Made by a program: the position numbers and the translations under genes | From: Nautilus pompilius | Taxonomy: Eukaryota > Mollusca > Cephalopoda > Nautilida > Nautilidae | DNA length: 64,000 nucleotides | Assembly: GCA_018389105.1 (NCBI GenBank) | Contig: JACATO010001065.1 | Span: 310,001 to 374,000 of the forward strand | Reading direction: 5' to 3' | The notes under the pieces: model-generated | The model's database searches: none | What the model was told of the DNA's origin: nothing | The model's input: the letters and a program-made list of their open reading frames with translations, nothing else | Part shown: positions 37,701 to 49,700 of the stretch, one piece after another | Numbering within the stretch: position 1 is the stretch's first letter | Layout: every line of letters begins with the position of its first letter

Positions 37701-40700
37701 CCTGAGCTGGTTTTGAACTGGGACTTGTTGGTTGCAAAGTTTCTTTATGTAGTTTTGACCAACACTTTAGTCCAGTACACAAATGTTCTAGTGTTCTCGT
37801 CACTAAACCCTGACGATAGTAGCAGGAAAAGATTCTTGAAGCACATGTTTATTAGTTAGTTTAGTTGCTACTAATAAGGCAATGAGAAAAGCCTAAATTA
37901 ACTCTCAACTTTCTATCAGTAAATCTTGTTACTTCTGCTTTGCTTATCTGTAATGCAGTAAAATTCCAAAATCTCTATTTCTCATTCTGTTAATTAAATG
38001 TCTTCAGATATGTTTTAAATGCAGAAACTTTGCATAGTTGTTTTGAAAATTTTAAAGTCATTTTTATAAATAAACTGGAAAGCAAATTTAAATTATTTCC
38101 AATTGTCAATATTGCTTTTGAATTTATTTTTAAACCCGGAGTTCTAATAGATATATTTGGTAACATTGTTTCTACATGTCTGATCTAATAGGTTTCTTGT
38201 TAGAAGGGATTTCTGTAAATACTGTGCACTTATCTTAACACTAAATGTATTAGATATTTATGTTTATCATGCTAAATTTAAAAATGCATAAATGTTTTTT
38301 AACTTAATTTGTCAAAAGTAATACTTTTAATTAAAATAAAAATCATTTGTTTTAAATTCAAGAGATATAGCTGTGTTGTTGCTTTAAAAATCTCATTCTG
38401 TCTTTGTTTAAGGCTAGCATTATAAATTAAGTCTGAGTTCTAGTAAGTTCACAACCTATAGATATAGTTGTGAAAATTGTCATCCAGCTTGCTTAATTTA
38501 GACATTTAAACATCTAGTTTCAGCAATTTTGCTGTGTAAAGGAATCTCTGAATTTATGGAGTGTTGGCTAAAAATTCACTTTTTAATATTTAATTGACTC
38601 TGATGTGTGTAAAAATTTAAGTGATAATTTCATGTAGCTTATATGCTATCAAGTAAAGTTAAACATTGGAAATACTGATCTGTTCTTTCCCTAACTTGAT
38701 AAACTTCTTTCTTCTGATAAGTCAATTTAAAAACAGATTAAAAATAAACTTGGTAGAGTTAAATGTTTTATCTTGGTTCTCATAATTGTAATTATTTACA
38801 GCTTTCAAAATTATTTACTTTCTTAGGATGATTGGCTTAATATCTATGGAATTGCTACTGTTTCCTTTCCTAAATATTGAGTGATGGTTGTGTTTTGTTC
38901 TTTTCTATGTTTAAAGATTGGTCAAAACTTTTACAAAATTTTCTTTTTATTTCTCTTAAAGGTGTGGAGTGATGCAGCTGTACAGATCTTCTACTCTCTT
39001 AGCACATGCCAAGGTGGACTGATAGCTCTTTCCAGCTACAACAAGTTCAACAACAACTGCCTCAGGTCAGCGTCTGTTTAACATGTAACTGTGTATCATG
39101 TGCCTCTGGTTTAACATCTAACTGCACACACATTAAGGTGATGGCACCAACAGTCAAAAACAGAAACGAACCAGTTTTTATGATAACCCAATTATAAAAT
39201 ACAGACAAATACCAAGATCATTTAGAGATAAAATAATTTAATTATTGCAAAGTATTAGTAAAAAATATACAACTGATTTAGACTAACATATGCATAGTGC
39301 TAATAAAGTAAGTACCATGGACAAGAGTTAATTAAAATAATGAATAGGTCTAACTAAGAAAAGTTGTTGCAGTCATAATATCCAGCTAAAGCTTTCTTAA
39401 ATAATATTTCACAGAACAGGATTTAAAATGATCAAGAAGAAATAAACCAAATGCAAAGAATGATTTGTTTAAGTTGCTCCAACGATTATGGAATCCAAAT
39501 AGTTTTTATTACAGTGGTAAATCTCCACTGCTCAAAGTTCTGCTTTAATATTGTTGTAATCTGACAATGAAATCTATGGTCATTAACCCCTAACTGATGG
39601 TATAGGGTTGAAAATTTCATTCCCAAGTGCACAAAAAAAAATTAAAAATTGTTTGCCTTTATGAAATGATAGATTTGCATGAAAAATGAAGATAGATTTG
39701 CAAAAACAGCACAAAAATACCCTAAAACAATATATAACTACCTTCATTTTGACCTGGTGGAGTGCACAGTAAGACGTAGTAGAGGATGGCATTGACAAGG
39801 CTGGAGATCTTGTGATAAGAGAGATGGCCATAGAGGTCTGGTTTGTTTGTTTACCTCTATCAAAAAAGATAAATTGGTATGAAACCATCATCACATGACC
39901 ATACAAAGGCTGAATGTGTGGCTGGTGGATGGAGGATTGGTGCATCCCACCCTGGCCACCATCCTCTGTGTGGTCACTCGTTGAGTCAGTCAAATCACCT
40001 CTCACTTGATATTCTTCTTCACTTTCCTTACCAGATGTATTTGATAGTAAATACTCCTTCTCTTCAAAGATCATCCAACATTCTCAAAAGGTTTTTGCAG
40101 GGTCTGTATGCTTCACATCATATGAGGTACTGAGGACAGAAATTTTCCCATGCCTGGCAGGCAATGGTTGTAACCTTCATATTCCTCTGTTGTTGCCATA
40201 AGTTAGTTTGGAATTTAAATCAGAGGTGGGAGAAGTTAAATTGTCGTGTGACGATGTTTGATGTTCTCATCAGATATTTAGATGATGATGGCTGCCATTT
40301 AAGGGTTAATCGATCATTAAAATTGGTAATCAAAAAATTTAGTTTATCCAATGAATTGGCTTTAGTTTAAAAATGAAAATGAAGTAAGTGCAAATAAAAG
40401 AAATTTTTGCAATGAATTTTCATAATCCAAGCTTAGGTCAGGGGGTTTTAACCAAAAGCCAAATGAGTCACTGAGGCAAATAAAAACAACAGAAACTTAG
40501 TAGGAACAGGGATATGCGGACTGTTACTAGAATGCTGCTCCCATGGTTTTTTTTTATACAAAAGAAATGCACACATGATTTAAATGGATTCCTCACAAAT
40601 GCCAAAAGCAGATGACAGTAGAGTATGATTGGTAAAAGAAATACTTTAGGTAACCATTTTGTTAGTTAATCAAGAATTAATCATTACCACAAATATAATC

Positions 40701-43700
40701 AATTATATCTCTAAAGTACTAACTTTCCAAAAAAATAAAACTCTGAAATAACAATAACAATAGTACTAGCACATTACTGTTCATGAATACACTGTAATGA
40801 TCAGAGTTAATACATTTATATCAATTACTAAAATAATCTTAGATTACATTGCAACAGACAAAGTTACCATGACATTATTCATAGATCTTTTACTTGTCTA
40901 ATGAAAATCTAACTTAGTATTCTGTTGAAATTTTATCATCAACAAGTGAATTTAACAATGCAAATTAAGAAAAAAATATCTGAGTCTTTTTATCCATTGA
41001 TTTCATTTTTTAAAGCTTTTTCTCCCCATTATTCAGGGATAAATGAATGTTTAACTCTTGTTTGTTGTTTTTTTTTGTTGCTCTGTTATGTATAACAGCC
41101 AGCCACTGAAACTTATGATGAACACTTTTCATACTTTCAGAGATGCAATCCTGGTTCCGACCATTAACTGCCTGACAAGCTTTTATGCCGGATTTGCCAT
41201 ATTTTCCGTTCTTGGCTTCATGGCTCACAAGAAAGGTGTGTCTGTCGACAAAGTAGCCGAAGATGGTATGTGGGATCTCAGTCCTTTCCAATGGCACTGA
41301 TTTCAAACTTGAAAATAAAAATAAGCTTTCATTCTACAACTTATTTCTGCCCAATTTACTATTTCAAAATTTTAAGAATAAAAACTGTTTACCGGGCAAA
41401 TATTTTGGTAAGAGTCAGGTACACAGTTTACTGTTTATTCTATCATTCATGAACTGTTCAGTTTAGTCTCCTTTCATTTTCTTTTTTCTTTTTAGTATAT
41501 AGAGAACTATGAATACAGTAACAAAATTTGCATGTTACTTTACATTATATAATGAAAAAAAAAAATCTTCATTATCTCCTGCAGGTCCAGGGCTTGCTTT
41601 TGTTGTATACCCAGAAAGCATTGCTAAAATGCCTGTTGCACCTTTATGGGCCATCCTCTTCTTCATGATGATGTTCATTTTAGGATTTAGTTCAATGGTA
41701 AGTCAATGAATTGTCAAGGTGAGATCAGATAACAAATTTTCAATGCATTTACATGTTTTAATTATAAGTATGGAAGTAGCTTGTCAGATGTTACTTCATG
41801 GAACTAAGAAAACAACAACAAACACCTTTGGGAGTTTCAGTACTATCTACAACCACATTGATCACATCACCCTGCAGCTAATTATTGTCATTTTAGGGAA
41901 AGTTACGATGTCATCTACTACCACATTGATCTAATCACCTTACAGCTAATTATTATTTTCTTATGTAAAGTTTGTGTCATTTACCACAGTGATCCTATCA
42001 ACGTGGAGATAATTGTTATTGACTACTGGAAGTTACAGTACTAGATGAAATCTTAAACATTTTCTCTGCAGCAACAATTACACTACTGCTGTAAGTATGT
42101 GGTTCAGTTTTTATGTGACATCCTCAGTTGCAATCTTTCAAACTTTTGTTGAAAATTTTATGATTTGTTCAGAAAGGAAGCAATAGTAATTTTTTTAAAA
42201 ACATCCAAACAAACATTTGATTTGGAAGGTAAAATACAATAAAATTCAGTAGTTTTTTTTTGTTGCACAGGTTTGTTCTCTGCTAACAGCTAGAAGCGCT
42301 GCTTTACTTTCAGTTTTCTTTAGTGGAAACTGTTTTCACCTCCCTGGCAGATGAGTATCCACAACTGTTCAAAGAAAGATGGAAATCAATATCTTTTCGC
42401 TTGGTGGCCAGTGTTTTATTTTTCCTGCTAGGTTTACCAATGGTAACACATGTAAGTACATGTTAAGGTAGTCTTTTAAGGTTTTTAGATCACTTGTCAC
42501 TTACACTACTTAACAGCATGGACGTTCAGAGATAAAGAATATACATTTTCATAGTTTTCTTAACAACAGATTTTTTACATAATGAACCAAAGTGCTCATA
42601 TTTTCACGTTGTTACTGTATGTTCCTACTAATTAACAATTGTATAAGAAAGAAAACTGGGTGACAAAATTGTACATTTTTGAAGGGATTTTCCTAATAAT
42701 TACCCACAAGTGAAAAAAACAGAAAATTTCAAAGCCCATAGCAGAGTTTTTTTTATATCAAAGACTGTAGCCATATTTAGAAGGAGAACTTAGTTTGCTC
42801 TTAGAGAAGTCAGGAACACTAATAATTAATTGATTCAAGTGTTCAGTTAGTTCATCAGCCTTGTTGTTGTTTTTATTTACTACATTTTTCTAGTTTGCCA
42901 CATCATTTTTAGGGAAGTCAAATGAGTTCTCTAAAATAAAAGATTATCAGGTTATAAATTTAAAGAAAAGGCATAAAAAATGTTCTATTTTGTTTTATGT
43001 TAAATTATTAATCATGCAGAATATTAGGAAGTTAGTTTAAAAAACAATTTAATTTTTAAGGATAATCTGATATACCATTTAATGCAATTAGTATCTTGCT
43101 ATTTATTATATAGTTTATTTTAACCTAAATAATTATATGTAGGTTGTTTGTTTTTTCCTACAATGTTAAAAATTGGTGATATCAAATAGACAAGTATTTT
43201 TAAGAGTATTTTCATTTGATTTTGCTACTTTTATAAGTCTCTTTTTTCACAGTATATGCATTAGTCTTTACATGGCATAGTAACTTAGTTTTATACAGAG
43301 GTCTGCACTAACCACACCAGTGTTCAACCTAATTTGTTCATCTATTTATTAAACTAAAAACTCTTTCAACAAAGGCACTACTTGTGGATTTTGGTAAAGC
43401 AGTTTCCACTAATTTTAAAAGATATGTACACACACTCAAAAGCAGAAGAAAATTTTATCCATCATTTGTCAGCAGAAAGCTTATTGCTTGTATCAAGGTT
43501 TGGTAGATTTTGACAAAGAATGCAAACTTATCATAAAAAAATAGTTGTCACCATCAACTTTCACAACTGATTTTAAGACATCTTCAGAATGCATGTTTTT
43601 TGTTTGTAAATTTAACACTTCAATAGATTGTAGAAAGTTTTCATTGAGGTCAAATCATTTTCAAGGTAAGTAATGCTGGACTGGAGCACCATATTTGTCA

Positions 43701-46700
43701 CTTTTAAAGAACTATTTGTTTTATCGTATGGGAGTTTTCCTAAGCATGTATTATTTACCTTGAAGCCATAGAAAGTCTGAAATTTGGTTTTGTAATTTCT
43801 TTTCCTTATGTTTGATACAACACCAAATCCCATTGTAGATTTAATTAACTCATTTTCTAGTTTCTTGATGGGGTTTTGGACAAAATACATGAAACATTCA
43901 CTTAGAGAAAGTTTATCTGAAAGTAATTCATTCTGTTGATCTTTTACAAAATCCAAAATGAGTTCTGTGCAGTTGTCTTCACTTTTCTGTTTTAACAGTT
44001 GGCTAACAAAAATGCAAGTAATCATTTGCATTCAAAAGAGAAGACCACTTTTTGGGAACATGACAAAGTAAATTTTTGTATTCCATTTCAGCAAAATCAA
44101 AGCATCTTTTCAATATTTTAACCTTTTGGCTGACTGTGCAACACAAAATTTTCCGCATAAACAAAAATAGGTGATTTTGGTCAAATCATAGGTGCTGAGT
44201 TCAAAAATGCACCTTAAAACATTGTATCACGTCTAGATTTTTTGTTATTGTGATATGTATATAGGCGTCCAAGTTCAAACAGCTGTAGAAATTGAAGGAG
44301 TGAATGGATGGAGCTGAAATCTGGTGAACAGATGGCAGGATGAATTCTCAGTCGAGTTCTATATCTGTTTCAGGATGAACTGGCCCAGTTCTGGACTAGT
44401 CAACCTGGGACATCAGATGTAAGGGACCAGTTTTCCAGGTCCAATCAAGGCAAAATATGTTGATATCAACTCGGATGTAAGGGGCTTGTCAAATGAATGT
44501 GTATTTACAACATAATTGAGGACAATAAACTAGTCAGTACCTACCATATGACAGATTCTTTGCCCCTTACCATGGCATCCAGATGAGGTTGTGCAAATAA
44601 TCCAAATAGTTTTTGTTATGTTTGCAGCAAATTTACCAAAAAATCACAGCAGAGAAGAATTACAGATCTGGTCAAAGTTGCATACCATTCTTACTTCAGT
44701 CAAGCTTGAAGACCAGGACAAAAGTTGGGTGCCTCATAAATTGCAATACTTGCTATTCTGGTCTCACAAAATGGATGAAAGGCACTGGAAAAATGCCCTT
44801 TGCAATTCCAATGGTTTGGAAAGAACCTAAGGATACTCAACAGACTGTTACTTTTGTATGACAAAGATGTCTGGGTATTCAACAAAGAACAAACACAAAA
44901 TAGAATACCCTGACATCCACTCTGCTATAAAGCCTGTTCCTCACAGTGATGAACTATCCATTCCAGTACCACCACCTAACTATGAAGATCTTGAAGTTGG
45001 CAGTAATTCAGAACCGGAAAACAGGAAGTGGTCATCTGACAGTGATTAAAACCCTGATAAGGAGACTAACCCACATTTGATAACACAATCTGAACTCAAT
45101 GACTTGATTCGTGATCTAAAACTAACCAAGGATAATTCAGAATTGCTTGGTTCAAGGCTGCGGCAATGGAACTTGTTGGCACCTGGAAGACTGATCTCAG
45201 TTTACAGGAATCGTGGTGAAAAACTGGCCAGCTTTTTTGAAATCAAGGACAATCATTGCTACTGTACAGATATCAATGGGTTGATGAATGAACTGGGTTA
45301 TTATCATAATCCGGATGAGTGGCGGCTGTTTATTGATTCTTCAAAGCTCAGTCTCAAGGCAGTTTTGCTGCACAATGGCAATATTAATCCATCTGTCCCA
45401 GTGGCCCATGCAACTGGAATGAAAGAGTCATACAAATCCATGGAAACTATACTCAATGCCATCAAATACAGTGAACACAATTGGAGCATATGTGGGGATT
45501 TAAAAGTGATTGGCTTACTGGAATGCAAAGTGGTTTTACAAAGTATTGCTGCTTCCTTTGTCTGTGGGATAGCAGAGCCACTCAGCAGCATTACCAAAAG
45601 AAAGAATGGCCAAGAAGAGAAAGATATGTACCTGGTGAAAGCAGTGTAATGCACCAACCATTGCTAGCTCCTGAAAAAATTCTTCTACCACCACTGCACA
45701 TCAAATTAGGTCTAATGAAGAATTTTGTGAAGGCTATGAACAAGGAAGGTGATCAGTTTAAGTACCTCAGAACAAAATTTCCAAAACTGAGTGATGCCAA
45801 ACTGAAATAAGGGATTTTCATTGGGCCTCAAATCAGAAAAAAACTATTAATGATCCAGAGTTTGAGAAGCAGTTGACTGATTTGGAACTTAATCCTTGGC
45901 AATCCTTCAAAGCAGTTGTCACTGGTTTCTTAGGCAATAAGAAGGGAGAAAACTATATAGAGCTGGTCACCAAACTAATTGAAGATTACCATGCGATGGG
46001 TTGCCGCATGTCACTTAAATGCTTTTATATATTCACACTTGGACTTCTTTCCCCAGAATATGGGAGGCATTAGTGATGAACATGGAGAACATTTTCATCA
46101 AGAAATTTCCTACATGTAGCAGCGATATCAGGGCAGATATAATTCAGCTATGATGGGAGATCTTTGTTGTTTTCTTCAGAGAGAATCGAGTGCAAGCTAC
46201 AAGAGACTCACGTAGTACAACACATTTCAAACAGAAGAAAGCTTCTGAATAAGCTGATGCCGTATGTGATCGAACCATTCAAGTTTCTCACTGAAAAATA
46301 GTATAAAATCTTGACTTTTACTGAGTGGGACATATTATGAAAATCTTTGAGGTACTTATCCTTTGAACTATTTAACTTGCAATAACAAAAGATCTAAATG
46401 TGCTAGAGAAAAAACGGATGGTACCATTGAAATCAGCGTGTAAAAATTAACCAGAAACACCTAATTATACATATGCGGAAAACAAAAGGTTGAAATTTGT
46501 TGCATAGTGTAATTATTGATTCAACGTGGCAATTGCAATTGGCAGGGTTGATTTGTTTTAAACATTTTTTTAATTTACTTTTGAAAACAGAATTGTGATT
46601 TCCATAACGTACAGGAGGTTTATCGGCCTCGATGTACCTGGTTTGTAACACTGTTGGATGTTTCGTCAGAATCAATACTGCATTTTTTACCATATAAGAT

Positions 46701-49700
46701 TTTTCAAAATGTCAATTCATAGCAGGGAAATTCTTTTTATTGCCTTTTCCTGATACATCAGCAGAAACAGAAAAGAGAACTTTTTTATGGGTTTGTTTAT
46801 TGACAGTTTAATAGAATGTGTGGATACAAACAAGTGATTCTGGATTTTTTTAGCTATCTTTGAATCTTCAAAAATAGATGCCAATAACTTGCTGCAATCC
46901 ATAGATATAAAAGAGTGTGATGATGCATCACTCCATGATAAACCATGGCAACTTATGCTGCTGCTGTGACATTATTTTCGTGTATTGTTTATGAAAAAAT
47001 TTGTCAAAACTCTATACATTTATATGCTTTTCAGATTTATCATGTGTAACAGCTGCTTTTATTCCATTATGCTTGATGGCCTTTCTTTAACCATCGACAG
47101 AAATTGCTGTCTTTTAGCTCTTCATTAAAAGAACATAATTAGCTGCTACTGTTTCAGATCCCATTGTCATCAAAACTAAAATAAATGCTAAATGCATGAC
47201 AAGTTATTTAAATGTAATCATTATGAACAATAATAATAAACCTACCTTTTTTCATAATTTTACTTGTAAGGTTTTTCTATTCACTTAATTTTAACATAGC
47301 ATGCTTATAATTAACTCTTTCATTCATTAATCTTATGTATTAGACTATTATGCAGTAATTACAATCGTATTAGAATCCCCCCATAATTCTAACAGTCTGT
47401 AATGTCATGTTTTGTTCACAGGGTGGCTTCTATCTACTGAACATTGTTGACAACTTTGTTGGTGGCTTTCCTTTGTTAATCACTGGTTTCCTTGAAATCC
47501 TGGTTCTGAACTATGTATATGGTAGGTAATAGTACAGCCCTGAGCTTGACCCCAAATCAAACTGATAGTATCCTAAACTGTAACTGCCTCTATACAGACA
47601 AAACGTCTTGTGAAAAGAAATTAATAAAAAAACACATGCAGCAGCATTTGTACATTTTCCATTAAAATATGAGAAGCTCTGAAATATTTTTAAAAAGATG
47701 AGATGTTGTACAATTTAATTTTGGATAAGACTAAGTCATTGAGTCTGTTGATTTTAACTTGTCATCAGTAGTGCAAAATAGTTAGTAATAATAATTAGCA
47801 CTACGATGAAGTCAAATCTAAATAGAAATATAAAGTAATCTGCTCATAGCATTATTACTATAAGTGTGGTTCACAATTTTATCTGCACATTAAAATGAAA
47901 GGCAAAGTTTTTTAATCCTCAACCTAATTAGTGAATATGAAGAATTGGAACACAAACAGATGTTTACAGCTATTTAAAGCGCACACGTCTTTCATTAAAA
48001 TGAATGCCTAACTCGGATTTGTTGCTAAATTTGGTTTTTCAGTCATAATAACAAATTTTCTTTTTTGATGGACACAAAGATTTTAAAAGTATTTTCATTT
48101 TTAAATTTAGGTTATTAAAAATTTACATACTTATTCATTGGTGATGTTTTAGCTGTGACCTGTGTCATGTTGTTCTTAAATTTGTTGCAACATATCGTTT
48201 TTAGCTTAATTTATATTCAGAAAGTAATTAATTTTGAAGAAATTAGTAGTAAAAAAAAATATTTTGAAGACTTTTCTATTGGGCCATCCCCGAGTTAGAG
48301 CAGGTTGTATTATAATAAAAACCACATGAGAAACTCCAATCTGAGATATGTTTATGTGATATTTTAAGCAATAAACCAGTGTAATTCTGTATTACTGAGA
48401 GATATAATTGACCTGGTGTTATGGATTTACTGTTCTGCTAGAGGAGAGTAAAATGTTTAGATGGTTGGTTTAGGAATTTTTCCATCACTCTCAGGGTCTA
48501 ATGCTGCATAGCAACTATAATTTTCAGTAGGCGTTTCTTTTTTTTTTCGGATAGTATATATGGCTGAAGATATTTATATTTCCTTAAGTTAGTAGGGTAC
48601 CCAGATCCTACCAACTTCAAAATTGGGTTCCAGAACCACGAAGAGACATGCTGATTGCATGACCATCCACTAATACTGACTTTTGTGATCTTCTACTCTG
48701 ATTTTGGTGACTTAGCTTTCTTTTTCACCAATTTATTTTTTACTACAATCATAGGTGATGGAGTAAATTGTGACCTCAGTGAATAATAAGTCTTGCTTTG
48801 GGGCTAACATGTTAGTTGATTTCTTAGTCACAATACTTTTACGAATGATTCTGATATTGAATTCTTTGCAAAGACCAAGTATTTTGGAAATATTCTAATG
48901 CATGGAATCAAAGCCTTAACACTTTTCTACCTTTGCTCAACAGTGCCAAATATTGAATTAAAAATTAAACACCAGCAAATATCTTTTTATTCTACTAGGG
49001 TATAGTAAATTTGCAGATGACATAAAGATGATGTTGGGCAATAAACCAAATTTTTTCTTCATGCTGTGTTGGTGTTTTATCACTCCAGCCTTGTTACTGG
49101 TAAGTGGTCAGTCATATGTTTCTAACACTTCGAGTCTGTCTGCTCCTAGTATACAAGTATATAAACAGCTGAGGATCATCTAGATTTCTTGGAATTATGC
49201 ATGATACCAAATAAACAGAGCTCTACTACAGGTTGAAAATCCCTTATCCGAAATATTTTTGGAGTGCCTTCAGTGAAAAAATTCCTGAAGGTTCCTGGGC
49301 AATGCAAGGGCCCCAACACGCTTGAGGTATGCACATTACTCACCGTAATTTTTGTGCTTTGTTGTTGTTGTGAATATACTTTTAAAATGTCGAAAAGGCC
49401 TGCAAATACCCATACGGTTCCGGTAGGCCTTCCGTAGTGATAGCTTACCTTTCTGATGGCTAAATGTACATCCTTTTCTTATGGTTTCATACAGAAAATG
49501 ATTTAAAAATATTGCATAAAACTACCTGTAGGTTATATGTATCCACATGCAGTTATAATGTTGTAAATGAACTTATGCCCAGTCCCCAGTGGGTTAGCCA
49601 CCAAATCTATATTCCAAAACAAATTCAGCTGCAAGGATTTCGGATAAAGTATTCTCAACCTGTATTAACAATCAGTTTTATGAAACATTCTGAGCTCGCT

